From: a virus
DNA length: 52,621 nucleotides
Strand: one strand, 5' to 3'
IMG/VR virus record: IMGVR_UViG_3300025769_000167
Location: 1-52,621 of that record
A program made the translations under genes and the position numbers. Positions 27,169-34,287 of this stretch are shown here, one piece after another. How positions within the stretch are numbered: the stretch's first letter is position 1; each line of letters opens with the position of its first letter. The notes beneath the pieces were generated by a model. The model was not told where the DNA came from, ran no database searches, and saw only the letters and a program-made list of their open reading frames with translations.

Positions 27169-29085
27169 TTAACTCCAAGGTGTCTCGTTCCATTGTACAC
27201 TATTATAGCCATCAAAACTAGGAGTGTATTCTATTCCTATATCAGAATATACTAATTTTGTTAATGCTCTAATAACTTTCATAGGAAACCAACTTGCCAT
27301 AACAACGTCTGATTTGTAGCCTTTACCACCCTTACCCTTAGATGCAAAGTAAACTAATTGTTTTGTATACGTTATAGATTTACTTTGTGCATCTGCGTCA
27401 TAAAAAGGTAGTACTATCATCTGCTCATTAAACATAGGTGCTAAAGCAGTTACTCCAAATTTTTCATCCCATTTGTTTTTATGTGTCTCGTGTCCCTCTA
27501 GTTTAATACCTTGGACATTACAGTATTCTTTTATTCTCTGGTCTTGTCTTATAGCTTTTTGAAAACCATTCTCTTCTATAACCCAGTGGTAACAACCATA
27601 TTTGTCGTGCCACATTTTGATTAGGGCAAAAGCTTCATCTAAACCACCACCCTGATGATTTTCTAAGTCAACTAATGTTAATTTAATTTGGGAAGCATTT
27701 GTCTCTACCGCCCATAAGAAACCTGCTTGATATCCTGTAGCGGCAGGGTCAAGTCCTGCTACTAGATATGCACCTTTAGGAATATGACCTAAACCAATAT
27801 TAGGGTCATAACATTTCTCTATTTGTTCAGGATTAAATAATCTAAGACTGTCACTGTAAGCTTTATTAAGATAAACCATTTCAAAATTCTTTAAACCACC
27901 TGTAGTCATAGCATCACGTTTTCTGTTTATTAACCACTTAAAAGTTCTCTTACCTGACCACAACATACAATCAACATGGTCTTCTTCTTCAAACTCAGGT
28001 ATAACACAAAGGCTATCGTGTGCTTCTTCTACTATAGTTTCCCATGCTTCTGACTCTAAAATTGCAGAGTACAAATCTTCAGGATGCTGACGTGAACCAA
28101 TAAGTACCATAGCTGTGTGTTCTTCTTTTCTTGAACCTAATGTAGTTGTCCACCAGTTTTTTGTATTTTCTCTTGATGCTGGTTGCATAGTAGAGCTGTG
28201 GTCTTCAATGTCATCAGCAATAATTAAGTCACAGTCACGTGAAAGTATCTTACCACCACGACCTATACCTATCATTGTTGGTGATTTAATACCAGCTACT
28301 GTTCGTGTTGATACAGTAAATCCACTACGTGACCACATTTTACCTGCTCTTGTTGCTGGTTTAAATGTTCCTCCTGGACCACAAAAATCTTCTTTAAGTT
28401 TTTCATTTTGCTCTAGTGTATCCATAACTGACATAACAGAGTTCATAGCAATATCTTCGTTACCACCGACCCACATAATACGTATGTTAGGGTTTCTCAT
28501 AATAAGCCAGATAACAAAATGTATTAACAATTCAGTTTTACCATGACGTGGTGGTGACAGTATCATTTGCTGTCCACCAGTTAGTAAAGCTTTGTTAATA
28601 GATTTTATCCAGTTAACGTGAAAGTCTGCAGTTTCAAAAGGTATACCCATTTCAGTTAAAAAGTATCTGTCTCTAAATTCTGCAAAATCTTTTAAAGATT
28701 GTTCTGCATCTTCTGATATCTCCCAGCTTTCAGCTTGCCTATCTTTAGCGTAATCTTCTTGGAATGCACCTAGTAGCCTACTGATATGTGAAGACGTACA
28801 TTTTAATTCGTCTGCTATTTCTTGTCTAGTTAATCTGCCTTGTATTAAATCTAAAGCATATCCTTCATTTACAAACTTATCATATAAAGCACCACGTCTA
28901 ACTTGTGTAACTGTGCCTTTGTTAGATTCTTTTATTTCAGGTTCGTACTCTCTACCTTGTTCTTTATAACGTTGTTTTCTTTTTTGCTCACGCCACTTAC
29001 AAGTATCAGAACAATACTTACGTGCTTTTTGAGGTAACGTATTTTCACATTCTGGTGAAATACATATTATATTTTTAGTTACCAT
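27169..29085 (-). CDS. terL: Terminase large subunit with N-terminal zinc-finger and HTH (638 aa)
   Basis: DNA-packaging motor. The ATPase has Walker A SPPRHGKT (177-184), Walker B LIIADDIE (287-294) and a coupling-type TTTLGSRKEEH segment. The RNase H-like nuclease starts with the catalytic aspartate in VAGLDPAATG (Asp446) and continues with WVIEENG (501-507). Unusually, residues 1-35 carry four cysteines (8, 13, 25, 29) in a CSDTCKWR-type zinc motif, and 82-110 (GRLTRQEIADEL, then CTSSHISRLLGAF) form a helix-turn-helix. No separate small terminase gene was seen, so this front part may do its job. Confidence 0.9.
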   Translation of the reverse strand: MVTKNIICISPECENTLPQKARKYCSDTCKWREQKRKQRYKEQGREYEPEIKESNKGTVTQVRRGALYDKFVNEGYALDLIQGRLTRQEIADELKCTSSHISRLLGAFQEDYAKDRQAESWEISEDAEQSLKDFAEFRDRYFLTEMGIPFETADFHVNWIKSINKALLTGGQQMILSPPRHGKTELLIHFVIWLIMRNPNIRIMWVGGNEDIAMNSVMSVMDTLEQNEKLKEDFCGPGGTFKPATRAGKMWSRSGFTVSTRTVAGIKSPTMIGIGRGGKILSRDCDLIIADDIEDHSSTMQPASRENTKNWWTTTLGSRKEEHTAMVLIGSRQHPEDLYSAILESEAWETIVEEAHDSLCVIPEFEEEDHVDCMLWSGKRTFKWLINRKRDAMTTGGLKNFEMVYLNKAYSDSLRLFNPEQIEKCYDPNIGLGHIPKGAYLVAGLDPAATGYQAGFLWAVETNASQIKLTLVDLENHQGGGLDEAFALIKMWHDKYGCYHWVIEENGFQKAIRQDQRIKEYCNVQGIKLEGHETHKNKWDEKFGVTALAPMFNEQMIVLPFYDADAQSKSITYTKQLVYFASKGKGGKGYKSDVVMASWFPMKVIRALTKLVYSDIGIEYTPSFDGYNSVQWNETPWS

Positions 29086-29351
29086 TTAGTTTTTGCTGCC
29101 CAATATGCAGCCGACATTTTACCCTTCTTGATGTTCTTAGCATGCCTAGCTCTAAATGCTTTATTTCTTTTTGTTCCTTTAGGACTACCCTTAACTCCTT
29201 TTTGTCCAAATCTAATTAACTTAACTGTGCTACCTGATTTAGCTAACACTGCATGTGATTTAGAACCATGTTTAGGAGTAGCTTTAGGTTTGTTATAACC
29301 TGAAAATTTTTCACCTCTATACTCAATTGCCATTTTGTGCCTGTTCGACAT
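29079..29351 (-). CDS. Small very basic protein upstream of terminase (90 aa)
   Basis: Lys/Arg/Gly-rich protein with TPKHGSKSHAVLAKSGSTVK near 25-44 and KGSPKGTKRNKAFRARHAKN near 54-73. This pattern recurs in small proteins next to terminase genes in marine phages. Net charge suggests nucleic-acid binding, possibly to DNA ends or packaging intermediates. The stop overlaps the terminase ATG (ATGGTAA). Confidence 0.65.
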   Translation of the reverse strand: MSNRHKMAIEYRGEKFSGYNKPKATPKHGSKSHAVLAKSGSTVKLIRFGQKGVKGSPKGTKRNKAFRARHAKNIKKGKMSAAYWAAKTKW

Positions 29352-29520
29352 TAATATTATAATCGTCTACAAACTGCTCTACTAACTTATCTATAAGAGG
29401 TGCGTTATGTGGCTTCTGTACAATTATACTTCCACATGCATCTGATAATGACAAAGACCATTTCTTTAAAGATTGTGGACTATGAAATATATTTTGCTTT
29501 ACTTTTGTTTTCTTTCCCAC
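29323..29520 (-). CDS. Small protein (65 aa)
   Basis: Unrecognised. Begins GTG in a TAGTG overlap with the 20-aa gene, and ends inside the start of the 90-aa gene. The N-terminus is basic (MGKKTKVKQNIFHSPQSLKK) and the C-terminus acidic, with one helix LIDKLVEQFVDDYNIN. Its overlap with both neighbours supports expression. Confidence 0.55.
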   Translation of the reverse strand: MGKKTKVKQNIFHSPQSLKKWSLSLSDACGSIIVQKPHNAPLIDKLVEQFVDDYNINVEQAQNGN

Positions 29521-29582
29521 TATTTTTTAGGTTTTCTGCCAGTACCGTATCTTTTTTTCTTACCTTTTTTTCCTATTGGCAC
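29520..29582 (-). CDS. Tiny basic peptide (20 aa)
   Basis: GTG start with AGAGGAG 7 nt upstream, followed by 19 residues of mostly Lys, Gly and Arg and a stop that overlaps the next GTG as TAGTG. The good ribosome site and exact coupling are the support; the composition alone could be chance. May bind nucleic acid. Confidence 0.4.
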   Translation of the reverse strand: MPIGKKGKKKRYGTGRKPKK

Positions 29583-29583
29583 A

Positions 29584-29697
29584 TTATCTCCTCTTTTTAA
29601 TATTGTATTTTATACATCCTAGATTAACACATTTTTTATAATTTGGTGTTATCTCATAATCTTTATAACAAGATGTACACAACAATTTGTTTTTCAT
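29584..29697 (-). CDS. Tiny zinc-ribbon protein (37 aa)
   Basis: Encodes LLCTSCYKDYEITPNYKKC then VNLGC: two cysteine pairs (CTSC, CVNLGC) spaced as in a zinc ribbon, with a basic tail. Stops 1 nt before the 20-aa gene. The ribosome site is weak, but it fills the gap after the nuclease gene exactly. One of several tiny cysteine-paired proteins in this phage. Confidence 0.5.
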   Translation of the reverse strand: MKNKLLCTSCYKDYEITPNYKKCVNLGCIKYNIKKRR

Positions 29698-29704
29698 TAT
29701 TTTA

Positions 29705-30241
29705 TTATAGTAGATTAGCCTCCACTTCCTCTAGCAAGTGATAAGAAACGTTTAGCGTCTTTACGAGCCCAGTCGCGACCAGGTCCTCAATAGGTACGAT
29801 AAGGTTGCGTGAAAAAAAATTTTTATTCTCAGCTTCTATTATTTTGTACTTACCTTCCATTATCCAGTCTACAATGTAGGGTATCATCGCTTCAGGTTGC
29901 CAGTAAAGAAGTTCGCTGGTCGGATAAATCCAGTAGAACATAAAGTCAGCAAATGTTTTAAATTGACACCCTATCTGTTTGCTGCCGTTGTCCTGTACTA
30001 TCTGTATCTCTAGAGCTACGTTACCTGTGTCTTTAGCTTGTGTATCTGTTTTAACTTCAACATAGCGTACACCTAGTTCGTTGCTAATTACCATAAGGTC
30101 TGCACCTTTGAGCTGTTCGTCAGGTCTGGCGTCCTTTACAATGAATTTTCTTTTACCATCATCTTGTTGTGTGTCATAAAATAACTTAACTAATTGTTCA
30201 CCTTTTTTGCCTACCTGTAACTGTTCTTTAAAATCAAACAT
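29705..30241 (-). CDS. PD-(D/E)XK nuclease-like protein (178 aa)
   Basis: First gene of the leftward late transcript. It has the restriction-endonuclease-like core: Glu15 (GKKGEQ), Asp48 (LKGADLMVI) and Glu62-x-Lys64 (RYVEVKTD), in the order and spacing of Holliday-junction-resolvase and related nucleases. Position just before the terminase cluster suggests resolving or trimming replication intermediates before packaging. AAGGAA precedes the ATG. The last 30 residues overlap an alternative open frame that also looks protein-like, so the exact C-terminus deserves a check. Confidence 0.7.
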   Translation of the reverse strand: MFDFKEQLQVGKKGEQLVKLFYDTQQDDGKRKFIVKDARPDEQLKGADLMVISNELGVRYVEVKTDTQAKDTGNVALEIQIVQDNGSKQIGCQFKTFADFMFYWIYPTSELLYWQPEAMIPYIVDWIMEGKYKIIEAENKNFFSRNLIVPIEDLVATGLVKTLNVSYHLLEEVEANLL

Positions 30242-30923
30242 ATTTTTCCTTCTTTAACTTGATTATAATTTTACTATAGCTAAGGTTATAAACATAGGCA
30301 TTACAATTTAGTAGCTTTCAGACATAAGTTGTAAGATTATAGGCAATTCTCAAGCCGATTAGCTACACGGTGTTAACTAGCGTTAAAGGCTATTACTTCA
30401 CATATTTATAAATAGTCAAGTCAAACAAATCATTCACTAAACTTATTTACTGCGTTGGGAGGGAGTGACACAGGGTTCGTTGCGTCTACAACGCACCTCA
30501 AGCGTACTATAAAAAAACATTCTTTTTTCTTACCTTTACTAGCAGTAGTGTGTTAATATAGGACAATAGGAACGGTGGTGTAGGTTACCAATCTATACCT
30601 TCTTGATTGTTCTACAATGCCTGTAATCAATCTATACCACAGTTCTTTTTCCAAACAATTACCAGCAATTTTTTCTCTACTTACGTAATGATATATAGGG
30701 GGTGTCAGGTTAAATCCCCCCTCTCAACACACATGCATAACGCTACGTACGGTGCAAGTGTTAACTATGTACTATATACTACTTCTCTCCTCTTTACACT
30801 ACATATAGTAGGTTCTTTGCTAATATGTCCTATCTTTCCTCTATAACCATACCTTCTGTTAAACACCATAGATAATTGTATTACTAACTCCTCTACGTAC
30901 TACAGAAACAATAACATAGAAAC

Positions 30924-30993
30924 AAACACACAAAATCAATACACTAACAGCCACAACCCAACCACCACCGCTATTAGTATGTTTTGTGTGTTT
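30924..30993. repeat. Inverted repeat with C/A-rich loop
   Basis: Arms 30924-30935 and 30982-30993 (AAACACACAAAA / TTTTGTGTGTTT) are perfectly complementary over 12 bp, with three more pairs beyond one mismatch. The 46-nt centre is rich in CCA/ACC. May be an origin-type hairpin or an RNA structure. Confidence 0.5.
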
Positions 30994-31151
30994 CTTTATT
31001 GTTATTCTTTATTAGTACTGTGTGATTATATATATAGTACTCCAGACGCTTCATAACAGATTAGTAAAGTCAAATTCCTAAAGTAATACTATAAAATAAT
31101 ATACACTCACACACACTCAATAAGTATTACTAATAGGCGGTTTGACTTGAC

Positions 31152-31180
31152 TTAACATGTTAATTGCGTAAGAGTACTAT
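31152..31180 (+). promoter_or_regulatory. Early rightward promoter with palindromic operator
   Basis: TTAACA (31152-31157), 17-nt spacer, TACTAT (31175-31180). The -35 box is half of a perfect 12-bp palindrome, TTAACATGTTAA (31152-31163), a likely binding site for a dimeric regulator. It would drive the plus-strand early genes from about 31187. Confidence 0.5.
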
Positions 31181-31225
31181 ATATAATAAATAGTTATATA
31201 AATAATAATAGAAAGTAGGTGTAAA

Positions 31226-31675
31226 TTGGTACAAGCACTAAAACAGTTATTCTATCTTAAAGATGAGGATATAATACAAAACATATACAAATCATCTAAA
31301 AAATGGCTACCCAATAATATGGTATTAGTCAAATTACGTGGTACTCCTTCGTTCAAATTCTCCCCAGAAGGATTAGGTAAAACTAGGTACATGATAGCTA
31401 GTGTCAAATCTAATGGAGAATTTAAGAATTTAGGGATATTAAAACAATATGAAGCAGTCGTTCAGCTTCAAGAATTGTGTAAACAGTATCCCAAAATTCT
31501 AAATCGTAAGGCGTTCAAGCCTACTAAAAGTGGAACTATGAGTGAAACTTTTCTTAAGGAAATAGGAACTAATGCGATAGCAGAACGTTTCCCTAAAGAA
31601 GTGCCTACTCTACAGGAGGCTAAAGCTTATATGAATGCTGGGTTTAAAGGTAAACCTCAGGACTACATTTCATAA
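31226..31675 (+). CDS. Early protein of unknown function (149 aa)
   Basis: First early gene, TTG start after AGTAGGTG. Basic, mixed helix/strand; YMIASVKSNGEFKNLGILKQ near 52-71 looks like a beta-hairpin and the C-terminal half is helical. No family recognised. It has its own promoter and its own terminator, so it is expressed separately from the following genes; first early genes often encode host-takeover or regulatory proteins. Confidence 0.6.
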   Translation: MVQALKQLFYLKDEDIIQNIYKSSKKWLPNNMVLVKLRGTPSFKFSPEGLGKTRYMIASVKSNGEFKNLGILKQYEAVVQLQELCKQYPKILNRKAFKPTKSGTMSETFLKEIGTNAIAERFPKEVPTLQEAKAYMNAGFKGKPQDYIS

Positions 31676-31689
31676 TTGCCCTAGTTATT

Positions 31690-31724
31690 CTCCCCTTTCA
31701 TTAGGGGAGTTTAACTTTTTTTTT
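31690..31724 (+). terminator. Rho-independent terminator after the 149-aa gene
   Basis: CTCCCC / GGGGAG stem (31690-31695 and 31704-31709), 8-nt loop, then TTTAAC and a run of nine T. Confidence 0.85.
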
Positions 31725-32113
31725 ATCTTAGTATCCAAGTCGTGTAGTCTTACACACCATAATCAGTTCCTATATCAACACAACATCATCATATATAATT
31801 ATTAATATGCATATGCATATGTATATATACATACATTAATCTACTCTATACTATCTCTCTCTCTATACTACTACTACATATAGTGGTAGTAATAATATAA
31901 TCTACGTGCACGTAGTAAAATAAATATTATTTTTTTTTCCAGATATATATTTAAATATATATCATACGCAGGTCAAGGGAGTCAATGCATAGGGGTTGTC
32001 AAATTTCTCTGGTCTATAAGACCCTATGTCGCCTAGGGCAAAATGTTAGATTTTGTTCAAGTCAATTCAAGATTTTATTTTGACACGACTATATAGAATA
32101 TGAAAGGTGCGTA
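31725..32113 (+). other. AT-rich intergenic region with repeats and hairpins
   Basis: No gene seen. It holds TATGCATATGCATATG (31806-31821), an ACTACTAC/GTGGTAGT hairpin near 31868-31888, the perfect 14-bp palindrome CTACGTGCACGTAG (31902-31915), and a folded leader near 31988-32041 in which GGTCT/AGACC (32011-32023) is wrapped by CATAGG/CCTATG, followed by CCCTA/TAGGG. TTGACA (32080) and TATAGA (32092) are only 6 nt apart, so no good standard promoter is visible. Confidence 0.5.
31806..31821. repeat. TATGCATATGCAT motif, copy 1
   Basis: Self-complementary 13-mer found three times, always in gaps before plus-strand genes (also 37231 and 37267). Possible operator. Confidence 0.45.
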
Positions 32114-32596
32114 ATGAAACATAATAAAAAACCTTCTGTACCTAAGTTCAAGAGAACTTATGATGCAGTAGAGAAAGCTGTAATACATACAGAGATACCT
32201 GACCTTAATGGTATCAAAGAATATAAATACCCTGTACCTAATGCTATGCCTAAGACTTCAGTATGCAAGTACTGTAGCAAGAACTTAGTTCGTGGCTATA
32301 TATGCAGGGATTGTAGGGAGTTAGAAAACCCTACCATACCAGTCAAAGATACCTCAGGTATCAAGGAAGGTCTGGTATTATTAGCAGAAATTCGTGCTAA
32401 TGAGAGCATGCAACGGCAGGAGGATATGGAGGAGAACGCTACTATATCTATACCTAAGAAAGAAATCACTTATGATACCTGTGGTTTTTGTGGTATGAGT
32501 ATTGGCTTACAAGATAAGCTATATACTATGCTCGTTACTGTTAAGAAAAGAAAACACAAGAAAAGAATTGCAGTATGTTATGACTGTAAGTTCTAA
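32114..32596 (+). CDS. Double zinc-ribbon early protein (160 aa)
   Basis: Two cysteine clusters: CKYCSKNLVRGYICRDC near 50-66 and CGFCGMSIGLQDKLY near 122-136, completed by CYDC near the C-terminus, each consistent with one zinc site. The N-terminus is basic. Similar arrangements bind nucleic acid or act as adaptors, but no specific family was recognised. GAAAGGTG precedes the ATG. It lies between two folded untranslated stretches. Confidence 0.65.
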   Translation: MKHNKKPSVPKFKRTYDAVEKAVIHTEIPDLNGIKEYKYPVPNAMPKTSVCKYCSKNLVRGYICRDCRELENPTIPVKDTSGIKEGLVLLAEIRANESMQRQEDMEENATISIPKKEITYDTCGFCGMSIGLQDKLYTMLVTVKKRKHKKRIAVCYDCKF

Positions 32597-32597
32597 A

Positions 32598-32808
32598 TAG
32601 CTACCATAACAACTTATCCCTACCTGTTCGTTACCCTTTCGTTGCAGGTAGGGGGTAGCTTGTAGTACATGGTTCATAGTCTGTGTACTACGAGCTATCT
32701 GGGGAGATAGTAAGTATCAAACAATACGATACTTGTACGTATGGTGAAGCCCTAGTCCGTAGGAATTATGACGTCCCTGTTTGTAATGACCGAAGGCTAG
32801 GGTTCACC
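32598..32808 (+). ncRNA. Candidate structured RNA (five consecutive stem-loops)
   Basis: A non-coding, locally GC-richer stretch. Stems: AGCTACC (32599-32605)/GGTAGCT (32654-32660) enclosing CCCTACCTG (32618-32626)/CAGGTAGGG (32645-32653), directly stacked; GTAGTACA (32662-32669)/TGTACTAC (32684-32691), extendable to 13 pairs by borrowing AGCT from the first stem; CTATCT/AGATAG (32695-32710); AAGTATC/GATACTT (32712-32734); and GGTGAA-CCCTAG/CTAGGGTTCACC (32743-32755 and 32797-32808) with one bulged G. It matches no ribozyme, tRNA or riboswitch I know. It may be a stand-alone RNA or the leader of the 51-aa gene. Confidence 0.6.
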
Positions 32809-32827
32809 TATTTATGGAAGGAATAAT

Positions 32828-32983
32828 ATGGAATGCGATAATTGTAGACAAGATAACTACATTGAGTTAGCAATACATAGCAACGTTAAGAGTAGTGTAC
32901 ACGTAATAGTGCAGTGCTTTACATGTGGTTATCAAACTATCAAGAAACAAAATAGTAAAAGGAGGTTAGATAGTGTCCAGTAA
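32828..32983 (+). CDS. Small zinc-ribbon protein (51 aa)
   Basis: Starts MECDNCRQDNY and continues to VQCFTCGYQT, so two CxxC pairs about 25 residues apart form a classic zinc ribbon; the tail is Lys/Arg-rich. GGAAGGAATAAT precedes the ATG. It begins 20 nt after the folded RNA element and overlaps the next gene by 11 nt. Confidence 0.65.
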   Translation: MECDNCRQDNYIELAIHSNVKSSVHVIVQCFTCGYQTIKKQNSKRRLDSVQ

Positions 32984-33197
32984 AGATGACATCTACGTGT
33001 ATGTAGATGAGAACATGAAGAAAGATGAGAACATACTGACTGTTGATTTCTTATTTGAAAGTGATGTAACAGTAGAAGATGCAGTAGCAGAGGTTGATAA
33101 CATTGTATCTTTAGCAGATAACAATGATGAGTTTGTACTACGAGCTCATAGACCAACTATCTATACTGTGTCACCATTCGTAGAGAAGGAGGAATAG
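32973..33197 (+). CDS. Acidic early protein (74 aa)
   Basis: GTG start with GGAGG 8 nt upstream. Strongly acidic (VTVEDAVAEVDNIVSLADNN near 33-52), with short strands at each end. No family recognised. Acidic small early proteins sometimes mimic DNA, but nothing here proves that. The opposite frame is also open over this span because of biased codons and is taken as a shadow. Confidence 0.55.
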   Translation: MSSKDDIYVYVDENMKKDENILTVDFLFESDVTVEDAVAEVDNIVSLADNNDEFVLRAHRPTIYTVSPFVEKEE

Positions 33198-33568
33198 TGG
33201 AAGCTATTAAAGAACAAGAGTACGTAGAGCCTAATCATTGGACATGGGTAGGCGATGCAATAAAGCACAGACAAATCCTAAAGATACAGAACGACCCTTC
33301 TTGGATAGAGGAGAGTGAAGCTAATGGTTGGGTAGTGATTGACAATAGTACAACAGTACCTGATGACCTTTGGATATGTGATATGTGTAACAACTCACTT
33401 GATACTCTACTACCTATAGCAATATGGTGTGGTAGCAGAGCAATGTGTGATGAGTGTAAGACGGAAATAGAAAAAGATTACAGTACTAAATACGACACGT
33501 ATGAGTATTGTAGCTGTGGTTGTTCAGAAGGAATAACCCTTAGTAAAGAACAGGAGGATAATAAGTAA
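33197..33568 (+). CDS. Early protein with zinc-binding cysteines (123 aa)
   Basis: GTG start in a TAGTG overlap. The N-terminal half has a WIEESEANGWVVIDN segment. The C-terminal half carries CDMC near 74-77, CGSRAMCDEC near 91-100 and CSCGC near 114, seven cysteines in total, enough for one or two zinc sites. Function unknown. Its first 16 nt, including the ribosome site, are nearly repeated at the start of the 150-aa gene. Confidence 0.6.
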   Translation: MEAIKEQEYVEPNHWTWVGDAIKHRQILKIQNDPSWIEESEANGWVVIDNSTTVPDDLWICDMCNNSLDTLLPIAIWCGSRAMCDECKTEIEKDYSTKYDTYEYCSCGCSEGITLSKEQEDNK

Positions 33569-34287
33569 TGGGAGACTTTGGCGATTTTATGAAAGACAAC
33601 CCAGAAGAGTACGAACAATTTGCTCGTATTATGGACGCAAAGATGAAGAAGGCAGAGGAGTGGGGACTAGAAAGTATATCTAAAGGACTAGCTATGACAG
33701 AGTTAGACCTATTCGGTGTAGGTATATTCTATGACCCTGACAAAGATGAGGATGGTAATGCTGTAGGTAATAGTGACAACAGACGTTTTCATGTAGGCGC
33801 ACAAGATACTATCGGTGCCATGAAATTCATAGAGGATTACATATGGCAGAGACGTATGAAAGACTTTGCGTTTGGTGTTACTGCTTTCATGCAACAGGTT
33901 ATTAAGGACGTTCGTGATAAACGTACACCAGCTGATAATGAAATACTAGGACATGTCGTTCATCTTATGGAGGACGAAGGTATTGATAGTGCAGACACGT
34001 ACGAAGTGTGTCTATTTATTATGCAGATTGTAATGAGCATGATGTCAGATAGTAAAACCTTTGCTATGATGTACAAACAAGTTGTAGAACATGAGGAACC
34101 ACAGATGATAGCCCTTGGTTATCCACAGTCTATAGCCTCTATCATAGAAGGCTACAAAGATGCAGACCTTACTGATATGAGACACCCAAGTAACATGGAC
34201 ATGTCTCTTACAGATGAGGATATAAAGAACTTCTTAAAAGAAGTAATGCCTGACAAGAAAGACAACAAGAAAAACGAGGAGGAATAG
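33568..34287 (+). CDS. Early protein of unknown function (239 aa)
   Basis: Helical and acidic, with Met-rich segments (LFIMQIVMSMMSDSKTFAMM near 148-167) and a Lys/Glu tail. No motif recognised. Tight coupling to the 150-aa gene and then to the MoxR-type ATPase suggests it may be an accessory factor or substrate of that ATPase system. Confidence 0.55.
   Translation: MGDFGDFMKDNPEEYEQFARIMDAKMKKAEEWGLESISKGLAMTELDLFGVGIFYDPDKDEDGNAVGNSDNRRFHVGAQDTIGAMKFIEDYIWQRRMKDFAFGVTAFMQQVIKDVRDKRTPADNEILGHVVHLMEDEGIDSADTYEVCLFIMQIVMSMMSDSKTFAMMYKQVVEHEEPQMIALGYPQSIASIIEGYKDADLTDMRHPSNMDMSLTDEDIKNFLKEVMPDKKDNKKNEEE

Larger units (their letters stand above)
30242..31225 (+). other. Divergent intergenic control region (984 bp)
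   Basis: No convincing gene. It separates leftward late genes from rightward early genes. Contents seen: TATAAT/TATAGT-like boxes on the minus strand (30260-30340), a TGCGT-ctaca-ACGCA inverted repeat near 30480-30495, a direct repeat CAATCTATACC at about 30589 and 30628, a GGGGG/CCCCC hairpin (30698-30721), a long inverted repeat (30924-30993) and the rightward promoter (31152-31180). Such a region could also hold the replication origin or packaging site; none can be assigned by eye. Confidence 0.6.

Noticed and set aside
29705-29780. Second open frame over the end of the nuclease gene (GRDWARKDAKRFLSLARG)
   Set aside because: Looks protein-like, but an in-frame TGA at its start and no matching homopolymer error explain against a simple frameshift; kept only as a note on the uncertain C-terminus.
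30607-30846. 79-aa plus-strand frame in the divergent intergenic region
   Set aside because: No ribosome site, unnatural composition, crosses a GGGGG/CCCCC hairpin; not coupled to any gene.
32743-32808. Possible tRNA or hammerhead ribozyme in the last stem of the folded element
   Set aside because: The 12-pair stem with a 41-nt interior lacks D/T arms, anticodon arm, CUGAUGA and GAAA core motifs.
32932-33156. 74-aa minus-strand frame opposite the acidic early gene
   Set aside because: Leu/His/Cys-rich shadow of an acidic gene; the plus frame has GGAGG and fits the operon.
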